DNA from: Sedimentisphaerales bacterium
GTDB lineage: Bacteria > Planctomycetota > Phycisphaerae > Sedimentisphaerales > Anaerobacaceae
Assembly: GCA_028277585.1 (NCBI GenBank)
Contig: JANQFY010000003.1
Coordinates: 1-39,887 of the forward strand
Length of the DNA stretch: 39,887 nt
Direction: 5' to 3'
Positions 32,235 through 39,887 of this stretch are shown here, in pieces. The notes beneath the pieces were generated by a model that saw nothing but the letters and a program-made list of their open reading frames with translations, had not been told where the DNA came from and did not search any database. The number at the start of each line of letters is the position of its first letter. Within the stretch, counting starts at the first letter, position 1. The position numbers and the translations under genes were made by a program.

Positions 32235-33806
32235 ATGATGAAATACAAGCATGCGCTCGCGCTGAATCCATACTTCGGGGATGCTACCGCCACGATGGGG
32301 ATCTTTCCCCCGACCGGTCTTGAGTACATCGCCGCCAGTATGAAGCCCCTGGTGGAGAAGTTGACCTTCCTCGATTTGCGTCACGAGAAGGCCTATCAGG
32401 ACCCCGTAGCCCTCAGTCACTTCATCGACGCCGAGATCGATCTGCTCTGCATCAGCATCCGCTGGCAAACCCAGTTTGAGAATATATGCGATCTGATTTG
32501 CCAACTACCGGCCGATGTGACGACCGTCGTCGGGGGATACAAGGCGACCGAGGAAGTTGAGTATCTGTTCGAACGGTGTCCCAACGTCGATCTGATCGTG
32601 CGGGGCGAGGGAGAGCAGGTCATCCAGGAAATCCTCCAGGGCGCCCCGTTCGCAGAGATCCGAGGGCTCTCCTATCGAGAAGACGGCAAGATCATTCACA
32701 ACGAAAAGCAGGAATTGCCCGCCATAGCGGATCTGCCGTACCCCGATCGATCCCTAAGGAAGTGCGACTACACGATCACCCAACACGGTATCCGCCTCAC
32801 GCACCACACGTTCGATACCGTACTGACCACGCGGGGCTGTCCGTTCAAATGCAAGTTCTGTACGTTCAGCCTCAACCCGCTCGGCCAGAAGCGCAGCTAC
32901 ACGGAAAGGCCTGTCGAGTCGGTGATTGAGGAACTCAAAACCGTCACAGCCGACATCGTGCTCTTCAGCGATGACAATTTCTTCACCAATCTCAAGCGAG
33001 CGGAGCGACTCTGTGACCTGATCATCGCCAACGGGATCGAGAAGACGTTCATTGTCCAGGCCCGAATCGATGTCGCCCGACATCCCAAGATTCTTGCCAA
33101 GGCCGAGCAGGCAGGCTTCCGACTCTTCCTGCTGGGCATCGAATCGCCCCACGACCGCATCCTCGATCAGCTTCAGAAAGGTATCACCCAACAACAGATC
33201 CGTGAATCTCTGGCCGTTCTGACGCAGTACAAGTTCTTCCTGCATGGGTACTTCATCTACGGCAATATCGGCGAAACCGAAGAGGAGATGCTCTACATCC
33301 CCAAGTTCGCCCAGGAAGTCAAACTCGACACCATTAGCTTCCAGAAGCTGCGCGTCGAGAAGTTCTCACCCCTGAAGGAGGTGGTCGAATCCACGCCCGG
33401 ATACTACTTCAACCGCATGGGGGGCCCCGTTTACTCCGACCGCTACGGTCGCGACGAACTCAAGCGCATCCGCAACCGCATCCGCTCGGAGTTCTACAAC
33501 CTCTCCCAAATCCTGCATATCGCTCGCAAGGCCCAACGCATCGGCCTGGCCGGCGGTCGCGACTTGCTGGGCGTGCTGCCTCACCTGCCAGTGCTCCTGT
33601 TCCGCCTGGCAACGCGCAGAAAGAAGAAGAGAAAACGCGTCCCCGTGGCGCCCTGCACAGCAAGAGCTGGCGTTTCACCCGAAGCCGAGCCAGTCGCAGC
33701 GAAGAAGACGGACAATGCCGGGCCGGCAATCCGAGTCGTCGACGCGCCGGAACAGAGGACGAAGCGATCGCCAAGTTCAGAAGCACCCCCGCCGGTGACG
33801 AATTGA
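32235..33806 (+). CDS. B12-binding-type radical SAM protein of unknown substrate
   Basis: This protein has 523 residues from the ATG at 32235 (a second ATG is at 32238). Residues about 1-165 form a B12-binding-like Rossmann domain (MGIFPPTGLEYIAASMK, VVGGYKATEE, DLIVRGEGEQ). The radical SAM core has TTRGCPFKCKFCTF with Cys202, 206 and 209, followed by LFSDDNFF, LLGIESPHD and GYFIYGNIGETEEEM. The C-terminus after about 440 is different: helical, then very basic (RRKKKRKR), and ends in a Pro/Ala/Glu-rich tail. Members of this class perform methylations and ring rearrangements in lipid, pigment or natural-product pathways. No partner gene fixes the substrate. The classical cobalamin DxHxxG motif was not seen, so true B12 binding is uncertain. 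Confidence 0.88.
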   Translation: MMKYKHALALNPYFGDATATMGIFPPTGLEYIAASMKPLVEKLTFLDLRHEKAYQDPVALSHFIDAEIDLLCISIRWQTQFENICDLICQLPADVTTVVGGYKATEEVEYLFERCPNVDLIVRGEGEQVIQEILQGAPFAEIRGLSYREDGKIIHNEKQELPAIADLPYPDRSLRKCDYTITQHGIRLTHHTFDTVLTTRGCPFKCKFCTFSLNPLGQKRSYTERPVESVIEELKTVTADIVLFSDDNFFTNLKRAERLCDLIIANGIEKTFIVQARIDVARHPKILAKAEQAGFRLFLLGIESPHDRILDQLQKGITQQQIRESLAVLTQYKFFLHGYFIYGNIGETEEEMLYIPKFAQEVKLDTISFQKLRVEKFSPLKEVVESTPGYYFNRMGGPVYSDRYGRDELKRIRNRIRSEFYNLSQILHIARKAQRIGLAGGRDLLGVLPHLPVLLFRLATRRKKKRKRVPVAPCTARAGVSPEAEPVAAKKTDNAGPAIRVVDAPEQRTKRSPSSEAPPPVTN

Positions 33807-34339
33807 GCATATGAGTCGGTGGACGGCCTCCGGGCACCGGTCCGAGTCACGAGGTTTGATCGCCTCGACCGATCCCTCTCTTGGATTCCAGCCGGAGCCG
33901 CGTGTATAGACCCCCTCCTCCGGGAAGGGTCTGAAAGGGATGCCGCTGTCATCGGCAGAGCCGCGACGCCACTTAACCAGTTAGGGAAGAAACTGCGAAA
34001 AATCTCCCGCGATTCTGTCGGTAGAACAAAGGGGCCGGCTGGGGCGTGCGTCCAACCGGCCCACCATATGGCATGCCTGTCGCTTACTCTTGCCCGTTGA
34101 ACGCGTCGAGGCTTGTCTCGTCATCCAACGGTATGGCGTCGGTCACAGGCGCGATTTCCTGGCGCCGAGGCCGGCGACAATCTGGCGCCAAATGTTATCG
34201 GAGCATTCCGGGGTCGTCCGCGAACACCCCGGCGAGCGCTGGTCGGCCTTCGCCTCGCAACCGCCTCTTCAGTGGTATCCGACCACCGGCATGCCACTGC
34301 GATGATCGCAAGTGACATGCCCTCAAAACCAGAGACTCA
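33807..34339. other. 533-bp region between convergent genes: hairpins and a possible chemoreceptor-tail remnant
   Basis: No intact gene is seen. AGACCC (33908-33913) and GGGTCT (33927-33932) form a small inverted repeat. A terminator-like hairpin lies at 34021-34062. On the minus strand, a short frame (34194 down to the TAA at 34084) ends IPLDDETSLDAFNGQE, resembling the end of the chemoreceptor gene (DDELGPFNG), so it may be the remnant of a second receptor 3' end. Confidence 0.5.
34021..34062 (-). terminator. Strong hairpin terminator on the minus strand
   Basis: GGGCCGGCTGG (34032-34042) pairs with CCAACCGGCCC (34052-34062), 10 of 11 positions, with a 9-nt loop. On the minus strand CCTTTGTTCT follows. 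It lies 21 bp beyond the TAA at 34084 and about 280 bp beyond the chemoreceptor stop, so it probably ends that transcript. Confidence 0.7.
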
Positions 34340-36193
34340 TCACCCGTTGAATGGCCCCAGTTCATCGTCGCCGGAGCCGAGACGAGCGGCACTCGACCCC
34401 GCTGTCGACGCCATCTGAGGTCTCTCAGCAATGCGATGATAGAGGCGATCCGAAGCCTTCAGGTCGGATTCAGCCGATGCGTTCTCCGCATCCAGCGCTT
34501 GGCCCTCATTCCGCCCCTTGACCAGCTTCGTCAGTTCGTCCACCGCCTCTTCCAGTGACCCGGCCTGGGCGCTGAGTTCCTCTGAGGCGCTGGCCGTCTC
34601 TTCGGCGTTGGCCGCGTTTTGCTGAGTCACTTTGTCCATCTGGGCGACCGCGGTGTTGACCTGGTCAATCCCCTGGGCCTGCTCCTGAGAGGCCGCGGAG
34701 ATCTCGCCGATCAAGGCACCGACCTTGGAGGCGCTGGCCGCGATCTCCTCCATCGCTTGAGCGGCTTGATTGGCCACGTCCACCCCGCGAGCCGAACTTT
34801 CCTGCGATCGTTGGATCAGGCTGGTTGTATTCTTGGCCGCCTCAGCCGAGCGCATTGCCAGGTTTCGCACCTCTTCAGCAACCACGGCGAATCCCTTGCC
34901 CGCCTCACCGGCCCGGGCCGCCTCGACAGCCGCATTCAGCGCCAGCAGATTGGTCTGGAACGCGATTTCGTCGATGACCTTAATAATCTTGGCGGTTTCG
35001 TCCGACGAACCCTTGATCTCGCCGATGGTCCCTTCGACCTGTTCCATCGCGGTCTTGCCGCCGGCCACGATGCCGGCCGCCTCCTGCATCAAGCTGTTGG
35101 CCTGCTGGGCATTGTCGGCGTTTTGCCGAGTCATGGATGCCATCTCCTCCAGGCTGGAAGAAGTCTCCTCCAAGCCAGCCGCCTGCTCCGTAGCGCCCTC
35201 GGCCAGCGACTGAGAGGAATGGGACACCTGCCGTGAAGCTGAGGAAACCTCGGCTGCCGTATTGTTCAAGTGACTGACCACGCCACGAATGGTCCGGGTC
35301 AGGCCCCGAGTGATCACGGCCGTGAGCCCGACCACGAGAACGGCCGCACCAGCCAGCATGACGGCGATCTTCAGATAGGATCGCTGAATCGATGTAACCA
35401 CCGAGGTGTGGGCCGTCTCATTGGCCTCTCCCAACGTCGCCAACAGCCCGGCGAGGGTCTCATCGATCTGCGCCTTGTTCTGCTTCGCCTTCTTCTGGTT
35501 CGCGATGTACTCGCCGGCCAGCGATTGAATAGCCTCGTTGGCCTTCATTGCTTCGACGGGCATCGCCGCAAACGGCGTCTGGGCCAATCGCTCCACGTCA
35601 CGTCGCACATTCTTCATGGCCTGATCGAGAAAAGCCAACAGCTCAGTCTCGGCACTGCTGTCGGACGCCATGCGGTAGAACAGCGTCTTGATCGTCAGAT
35701 TGACGTCCGTGTTGATATTGGCGCCGATGATCACCAACCGCTCCAGCGTGCTGACCGACTCGGCCTGGTTCGGGTCCGCCAGCTTCGTGGCGACTTGCTC
35801 GATGTATCCATTGGACTGCCGGACTGAAAGGTCCGTCAGTTCCATGATCCGTCCTTCGATCTGGCCGTTGCGCTGCCGGGCTGCGACAATCTGGTCCTGG
35901 TCCTTGCGGACCGCCTCCAGAGCGTTCACCACATCCGAACCACTGTCACTCTGACAAGTCTGGATCGCCTCTCCGATCTGAGACTGGAGACCCTCTTGAT
36001 GGCTCGTGTCGTGGAAATAGCGATTCACGCACTCGTGAAGATTCTTCACCTGCGTGATACGCTCATTGCCCTTCTTCGACTGCTCCAGACTATCCTGCGA
36101 CGTACTACGACTGGTGACGATCACCGCCAGCACCGGAACAAGGACGAGCAATTGAACCAAAGCAGGAACAAAGAGTTTCCGTTGTACAGTCAT
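34340..36193 (-). CDS. Methyl-accepting chemotaxis protein
   Basis: This transmembrane chemoreceptor controls CheA activity. It has 617 residues from the ATG at 36193, with GGGGGAG about 9 nt upstream. TM1 is about 7-27, an all-helical four-helix-bundle-type sensor about 30-270, and TM2 about 273-295. A normal HAMP domain is not evident: after [10 protein letters not shown] the chain passes within about 20 residues into the coiled coil ([35 protein letters not shown]). The signalling tip is intact at about 408-445 ([36 protein letters not shown]). Layout resembles the 40H-type class. The C-terminal tail after 560 is flexible and lacks a clear CheR-binding pentapeptide. No che genes are in the window. 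Confidence 0.93.
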   Translation of the reverse strand: MTVQRKLFVPALVQLLVLVPVLAVIVTSRSTSQDSLEQSKKGNERITQVKNLHECVNRYFHDTSHQEGLQSQIGEAIQTCQSDSGSDVVNALEAVRKDQDQIVAARQRNGQIEGRIMELTDLSVRQSNGYIEQVATKLADPNQAESVSTLERLVIIGANINTDVNLTIKTLFYRMASDSSAETELLAFLDQAMKNVRRDVERLAQTPFAAMPVEAMKANEAIQSLAGEYIANQKKAKQNKAQIDETLAGLLATLGEANETAHTSVVTSIQRSYLKIAVMLAGAAVLVVGLTAVITRGLTRTIRGVVSHLNNTAAEVSSASRQVSHSSQSLAEGATEQAAGLEETSSSLEEMASMTRQNADNAQQANSLMQEAAGIVAGGKTAMEQVEGTIGEIKGSSDETAKIIKVIDEIAFQTNLLALNAAVEAARAGEAGKGFAVVAEEVRNLAMRSAEAAKNTTSLIQRSQESSARGVDVANQAAQAMEEIAASASKVGALIGEISAASQEQAQGIDQVNTAVAQMDKVTQQNAANAEETASASEELSAQAGSLEEAVDELTKLVKGRNEGQALDAENASAESDLKASDRLYHRIAERPQMASTAGSSAARLGSGDDELGPFNG

Positions 36194-36210
36194 TCTAGCA
36201 CTCCCCCAAA

Positions 36211-36222
36211 AAGTCGCGACTT
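36211..36222. repeat. Perfect 12-bp palindrome AAGTCGCGACTT before the chemoreceptor
   Basis: AAGTCGCGACTT lies just upstream of the GGGGGAG ribosome site of the chemoreceptor gene. A dyad in the leader or promoter region could be an operator; function is inferred only. Confidence 0.5.
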
Positions 36223-36261
36223 GATCACTTATACGCCATACCGGGCAGGGAAACATCGACG

Positions 36262-36289
36262 ATATCGGGTGGGGTCACAGGAGCGTTTA
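36262..36289 (-). promoter_or_regulatory. Sigma-28-like candidate promoter for the chemoreceptor
   Basis: The minus strand reads TAAA (36289-36286), 16 nt, then CCCGATAT (36269-36262). The flagellar sigma consensus is TAAA-N15-GCCGATAA, so this has 6 of 8 matches in the -10 and a spacer one base longer. The predicted start is about 60 nt before the ATG. Confidence 0.4.
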
Positions 36290-36508
36290 GGACAATTCTG
36301 GGCCAACCAGGGGATCAACCGGCATACATCAAGAAATATTGATACAGTCAGCCCCCAACCCAAGCAGAGCGTCTCTCGGTTGTGCTTTTTATGAGACAGA
36401 ACCCAACCGACTTTATTTCCGCATGCCTGGCCAATCCCGCCTGACCTGTCCCATAAGGAACAACAGGGTAAACGGCGACGTCCCAGAATGCGACGCCCCG
36501 TGCCGCCA

Positions 36509-37918
36509 TCAGCGCTGAGGGCGAACTCGGCGTTCCCAGTCGGCGAGCAAGGCGCGCAGATGCTCCGCGTCCTGGAGGCGGGTGCGGAGGAGGTTGTGCT
36601 TCTCGCCAATATCACCAGCCAAGTCAAAGAGATACTCAGACGTCCTGGCGCCGTCGCGCTGACGAATGTACTTCAAATCGCCCTCGCGCACGGCCCAGCG
36701 CGTGCGTTGCCCTCGACGCCCTCGCCAGAACAGCGTGCGGGGTTGGGCCGGATGCCCCTCCTCCAACAGCCTGAGGATATCGATGCCGTCGAACGGTCTG
36801 CCCACGGAGGGCGCGGCCCCGGCAATCCGGGCAATCGACGCTGTGAAGTCCATGGTGATGCACACCTGATCACTGACATGCCCCCGGGCGATATGACCGG
36901 GCCAGCGGACCATACCTGGCACGCGGATGCCTCCCTCGAATGTCGTGCCCTTGGCGCGCGACAGCGGAGCATTTCGAGCACTGGCTGTGCCACCGTTGTC
37001 GCCCATGAAGATTACGAGCGTCTCGTCGGTCAGTCCCCTGCTTGCCAGGGTCTGCAGGATCCTGCCGATGCAGCTGTCCATCCGCTCGATCATCGCGCGG
37101 TAGACCTCGGGCGGCGCCTTGCCCTGGTTCCACAAGGGTGAGTCCAAGGGCAGTGGATCAGGACGCCGATCCCCAGGCCCCTGGAACGGCGAGTGGGGCG
37201 CGGTATAGGGCACATACAGGAAGAAGGGATCGTCCCCTTTCCGTTCGATGAACCGGATCGCCTCGTCGGTGAGCAGATCGGTGAAATAGCCCTCGCTTCG
37301 AATGGGATCGCCGTTGCGGAACAGATTGTAGCCCGCGACATTATCCAGGTAGTGGAAGTAGTCCATGCCGCCGCCAATGCAGTAGAAGGCGTGGTCGAAA
37401 CCGTTCAGGTGGGGCGCGAACTTGGGTTCATATCCCAGGTGCCATTTGCCCGTAATGGCGGTGGTATAGCCCACTTCCTTTAGCATTCGCGCAATCGATG
37501 GCTCCGTCACAGGCAGTCCCAGGTCGTGCGTCTGGCGCAGACGGATTGCGTCGTCATAGCGTCCGACGTTTCCCGTCCCGATCGCACACTCCAGCCCCCC
37601 CACACGTTGCTGATACCGCCCGGTCATGAACGCGGTCCGGGTGGGCGTGCATTCCGGGCCGTTGGCATAGCACTGCGTGAACCGCACGCCCTCGGCGGCC
37701 AGACCGTCCAGGACGGGCGTCTTGATGTCCGGCCGGCCGTAGCAGGCCAAGTCCCCGTACCCCAAGTCATCAGCCAGGATGAAGACGATGTTGGGCCGCC
37801 TGCTCTCGGCGGTTCTTCGCGTCCCCCGAGCCCGACGGCCTGCAAGAAGTGACAACACGGCTGAACCACCTGCGAGTCCCGCCAACCTCAGGAACTGACG
37901 TCTTGTCTGCTTGCTCAT
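36509..37918 (-). CDS. Tat-exported sulfatase (formylglycine type)
   Basis: This protein hydrolyses sulfate esters, probably on polysaccharides. It has 469 residues from the ATG at 37918. The N-terminus TRRQFLRLAGLAGGSAVLSLLA is a twin-arginine signal. RPNIVFILADDLGYGD (41-56) carries the metal-binding Asp50/Asp51. ECTPTRTAFMTGR holds the C-x-P-x-R motif with Cys90 as the formylglycine precursor. TGKWHLG and FMGDNGG supply other active-site residues. EGGIRVPGMVRWPG and the C-terminal region (WAVREGDLKYI) complete the fold. No anaerobic or aerobic maturase is next to it; the radical SAM protein at 32235 does not look like anSME. It diverges from the YdcF-like gene. Confidence 0.93.
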   Translation of the reverse strand: MSKQTRRQFLRLAGLAGGSAVLSLLAGRRARGTRRTAESRRPNIVFILADDLGYGDLACYGRPDIKTPVLDGLAAEGVRFTQCYANGPECTPTRTAFMTGRYQQRVGGLECAIGTGNVGRYDDAIRLRQTHDLGLPVTEPSIARMLKEVGYTTAITGKWHLGYEPKFAPHLNGFDHAFYCIGGGMDYFHYLDNVAGYNLFRNGDPIRSEGYFTDLLTDEAIRFIERKGDDPFFLYVPYTAPHSPFQGPGDRRPDPLPLDSPLWNQGKAPPEVYRAMIERMDSCIGRILQTLASRGLTDETLVIFMGDNGGTASARNAPLSRAKGTTFEGGIRVPGMVRWPGHIARGHVSDQVCITMDFTASIARIAGAAPSVGRPFDGIDILRLLEEGHPAQPRTLFWRGRRGQRTRWAVREGDLKYIRQRDGARTSEYLFDLAGDIGEKHNLLRTRLQDAEHLRALLADWERRVRPQR

Positions 37919-38021
37919 ATCGCACCCATAACAATCAACCTGTCGGTTTCAACCCCTGCATGCAAATGATACGACGTGCATCATGGAGACGCAATGTCGA
38001 GGAAGCCGAACGGGCAATTCC

Positions 38022-38051
38022 CTTGACGAGTCGGCCCGGCCGCGCTAAAGT
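38022..38051 (+). promoter_or_regulatory. Promoter for the YdcF-like gene
   Basis: TTGACG (38022-38027), an 18-nt spacer and TAAAGT (38046-38051). The predicted start near 38058 leaves about 35 nt before the ATG at 38093, with GGAG as ribosome site. Confidence 0.55.
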
Positions 38052-38092
38052 CTCGCGGGACTGTCGTCCGTTCGCCCCGGAGTCGGAGTGCA

Positions 38093-38722
38093 ATGAATCA
38101 GCAGATAGAGCTGTTGTTGAGAATCCTGCGTGATACGCTGCCCGATCGGGCGGATGCAGCGTACGTATTCGCTCAGACCGAGCCCAATCAAGATTCCGTA
38201 TTTGCCACCGCCCGCGACCTGCTCGCACGCGGCACCATCAAGAAGATCCTGATCTCTGATTGCGATCCCAAGTCGGGCTACATTGGCGCGGCCGCCTACC
38301 GCCAGGCAATGATTGGCGCCGATATCCCGGCCGAGGTGATCGAAGAGGTCCCCATGGAGCCAACGGAGATCTTGCACACCTTGATCGAATCCAGGGCCGT
38401 GGTCCAGTTCACCAAGGCGCGGCGATACGAACGTCTGGTTGTCATCTCAGCCCCCTTCCACCAGGAACGGGCCTTCATGACCACCGTAACGGCGGCCCTG
38501 TGGGACTACCCCGAACTGGAGATCTACAGTCAGCCGGGCGAGGTTCAGCCTTGGGACGAGATCGTGTCCCATTCTCAGGGCGTGCTTCACGGCACACGGG
38601 CCGAGTTGATCGTCGCCGAACGGGAACGCATCGAAAAATACGTCGCCCAGAACGACCTAGCCGACCGCGCTCGCGTCCTGGAATATCTGCGAACGCGGAA
38701 CCACAAGCAACAGGCCCAATAG
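38093..38722 (+). CDS. YdcF/DUF218-family protein
   Basis: This 209-residue protein of the DUF218 (YdcF/SanA/ElyC) superfamily has a Rossmann-like fold, binds SAM or nucleotides in some members, and is linked to envelope metabolism in others. The order of motifs fits: AAYVFAQTEPNQDS, ARDLLARGTIKKILISD, AAYRQAMIGADIPAEVIEE, EPTEILHT and LVVISAPFHQERAFMTT. The usual Gly-rich first loop is replaced by AQTEPNQD, so this is a divergent member. There is no signal peptide or membrane helix, unlike SanA/ElyC, so it is probably cytoplasmic. It has its own promoter and stands alone. Confidence 0.78.
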   Translation: MNQQIELLLRILRDTLPDRADAAYVFAQTEPNQDSVFATARDLLARGTIKKILISDCDPKSGYIGAAAYRQAMIGADIPAEVIEEVPMEPTEILHTLIESRAVVQFTKARRYERLVVISAPFHQERAFMTTVTAALWDYPELEIYSQPGEVQPWDEIVSHSQGVLHGTRAELIVAERERIEKYVAQNDLADRARVLEYLRTRNHKQQAQ

Positions 38723-38775
38723 GTCGAATAGGGCCTATGGGACCGATGACATCAGACTTGTGATGGCACATTTTC

Positions 38776-38804
38776 TTGCCGTACGCGTGACAACACGGTA
38801 TACT
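38776..38804 (+). promoter_or_regulatory. Promoter for the tail-collar protein gene
   Basis: TTGCCG (38776-38781), a 17-nt spacer and TATACT (38799-38804). The predicted start near 38811 gives an unusually long leader of about 175 nt before the ATG at 38987. No known riboswitch was recognised in the leader. Confidence 0.55.
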
Positions 38805-38986
38805 GGTTTTCGGTCGTCGACACGCGGAGTCACCCGGGAGATGGATTTCCTTTAAGCGCCTACTAAAGCGAAGCGTGCGCACTATCTACACCCGGAAGAG
38901 GTATCCTGGGATGTGCCCCTTTGTTACGGAAACAATCTGGACTCAGACAACAAGAAGCGTTCCAGGCAAGCGATCGGAGGAACAGA

Positions 38987-39887
38987 ATGAGAACACAGCG
39001 AGAATGGAAGAGCCGCCCCGTTGCTCGGATGTGGAGCTTCGGATGCCTTGCCGTCGCAGCGCTCGTTCTAGCGACTGCGACCACCGCCCAAGCGGGGCCA
39101 ACCGGCGTGATGGGAGGCAGCCAACACCACTCCAACATGCAACCATCTCTCGCTCTCAACTACATGATCTGCATGGAGGGACTCTATCCTACCCGAGATG
39201 GCGCTTCGGTCATCGGTGCCAGCCACCCCTACCTGGGTGAGGTCAATATCTTCGCCGGCTATTATGCCCCGAATGGCTGGGCCTTTTGCCAGGGTCAGAT
39301 ACTGCCCATCAGCCAGCACAACGCCTTGTATTCCATCCTGGGCACCGCCTACGGCGGCGACGGCAGAACGACGTTCGGCTTGCCCGATCTACGGGGTCGC
39401 ACGCCGGTGGGGGCTGGTCAGGGCTCGGGCCTGACAAATCGCATGATCGGCACGAGAGGCGGTGTCGAAACCGTGACCTTGACAGCCGAACAGATGCCTA
39501 CCCATAGCCACACGCTGCCTTCTTCTTCCCAACCGACGGGCAATGCGGGAGGGAGCCAGCCGCACACCAACATGCAGCCGTATCTGGCCATGAACCACAC
39601 CATCGCAGCGACAGGCGAGTACCCATCACGAACAAACAGTACCGGGGCCGACGTCATCGGTTCGATCGACATCTTCGCCGGCTACTACGCGCCGGCCGGC
39701 ACGGAACTGCTGGATGGCGAGTTGCTTCCCATCAGTCAGAACGACGCATTATTCTCCATCATTGGAACCACCTATGGAGGCGACGGCCGAACGATGGTCG
39801 GAATGCCCGATCTGCCTGATGGGAAGCAACTCGCCATCCAGCAGTTCCGTGCCGGCCGGCGCGTAGTAGCCGGCGAAGATGTCGATC
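38987..39887 (+). CDS. Secreted phage-tail-collar-type protein (MdpB-like), broken by window end
   Basis: The start is ATG 38987, with GGAGG 6 nt upstream. A signal peptide (about 1-36, ending TTAQA) precedes two tail-collar-like units. Unit one contains GGSQHHSNMQPSLALNYMI, then FAGYYAPNGWAFCQGQILPI, GGDGRTTFGLPDLRGRTPVG and TLTAEQMPTHSHTLP. Unit two repeats SQPHTNMQPYLAMN, FAGYYAPAGTELLDGELLPI and GGDGRTMVGMPDL. MdpB-type proteins share this collar fold with phage tail fibre tips; the signal peptide points to export, not to a phage particle. After MPDL the frame reads residues unlike the family, because the last 72 bases are the exact reverse complement of 39664-39735. The true C-terminus is therefore not visible here. 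Confidence 0.82.
   Translation, partial: MRTQREWKSRPVARMWSFGCLAVAALVLATATTAQAGPTGVMGGSQHHSNMQPSLALNYMICMEGLYPTRDGASVIGASHPYLGEVNIFAGYYAPNGWAFCQGQILPISQHNALYSILGTAYGGDGRTTFGLPDLRGRTPVGAGQGSGLTNRMIGTRGGVETVTLTAEQMPTHSHTLPSSSQPTGNAGGSQPHTNMQPYLAMNHTIAATGEYPSRTNSTGADVIGSIDIFAGYYAPAGTELLDGELLPISQNDALFSIIGTTYGGDGRTMVGMPDLPDGKQLAIQQFRAGRRVVAGEDVD
39664..39887. repeat. Perfect 72-bp inverted repeat with 80-bp loop at the window end
   Basis: Bases 39816-39887 are the exact reverse complement of 39664-39735, leaving an 80-nt spacer (39736-39815). Identity stops at 39735/39816 and runs to the last base. The left arm is normal collar-domain coding sequence; the right arm is its antisense copy. This is typical of a fold-back chimera or a contig broken at an inverted repeat. 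Confidence 0.95.

Larger units (their letters stand above)
36194..36508. other. 315-bp intergenic region upstream of the chemoreceptor
   Basis: No gene is seen. It holds the chemoreceptor ribosome site, the palindrome at 36211-36222, a sigma-28-like candidate promoter at 36262-36289, and the 3' flank of the sulfatase gene. No clear intrinsic terminator for the sulfatase was found. Confidence 0.55.

Noticed and set aside
33819..34315. Short plus-strand frames in the gap after the radical SAM gene
   Set aside because: Arg/Pro-rich composition, overlapping frames and no ribosome site; read as non-coding.
36300..36480. Possible cyclic-di-GMP-type riboswitch before the chemoreceptor
   Set aside because: Conserved GEMM core elements could not be found on the minus strand.
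38811..38986. Possible riboswitch or leader peptide
   Set aside because: No known aptamer core and only a very short or overlapping frame; kept only as a long leader.

Overview
The window is GC-rich bacterial DNA with high GC at third codon positions. It looks like a member of the Planctomycetota, probably a Phycisphaerae-type lineage. The grounds are family content, not a marker gene: an H-X9-DG prepilin-like protein, a large secreted CotH/lamin-tail protein, a Tat-exported sulfatase, a sigma factor carrying a membrane-anchored extension, a Hanks-type kinase, a full-length cation-chloride-cotransporter homologue and many secreted proteins of low annotation. No rRNA, tRNA, CRISPR array or insertion sequence was recognised. 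The first gene is cut by the left edge. The last gene runs into a perfect 72-bp inverted repeat that reaches the last base, so the right edge may be a contig end with a fold-back artefact.

Layout. 1-606 (-): N-terminal half of a Ser/Thr kinase with a near-consensus promoter and a hairpin over its ribosome binding site. 947-5579 (+): etfB, etfA, a 601-residue acyl-CoA dehydrogenase and a HAD phosphatase, an electron-transfer/acyl-CoA oxidation cluster. 5600-10733 (-): an SLC12-like transporter, a prepilin-like protein and a secreted M14 peptidase. 10938-14892 (+): a small Cys-rich protein and a 1141-residue secreted CotH protein. 14894-15604 (-): an AlkD-like protein. 16196-18760 (+): a secreted beta-helix protein with three DUF5648-type repeats. 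18834-20024 (-): a secreted glycosidase-like protein.

20217-26118 (-) is a three-gene operon, read from high to low coordinates. It encodes a PilM-type ATPase apparently fused to a PilN-like segment, then two single-pass membrane proteins with Gly/Met/Arg-rich low-complexity stretches. A textbook intrinsic terminator closes it at 20153-20180. This is probably the inner-membrane assembly platform of a type IV pilus or type II secretion-like machine, and the prepilin-like protein could be a client. It diverges from mtaB (26201-27574, +), a tRNA methylthiotransferase, with overlapping promoters.

27784-30358 (+): the sigma factor with the transmembrane extension and a lipoprotein serine hydrolase. 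30434-32039 (-): a small acidic orphan and an HGSNAT/DUF5009-like membrane acyltransferase. 32235-33806 (+): a B12-binding-type radical SAM protein. 34340-36193 (-): a chemoreceptor, with a possible remnant of a second receptor tail and a strong terminator downstream. 36509-37918 (-): the sulfatase. 38093-38722 (+): a YdcF-like protein. 38987-end (+): a secreted phage-tail-collar-type protein.

The most original biology candidates are the PilM-PilN fusion operon with its low-complexity partners, the sigma factor with a membrane and extracytoplasmic domain next to a lipoprotein hydrolase, and the beta-helix/DUF5648 protein with an unrecognised C-terminal domain. The terminal inverted repeat is the strongest purely structural signal and should be tested as an artefact first.
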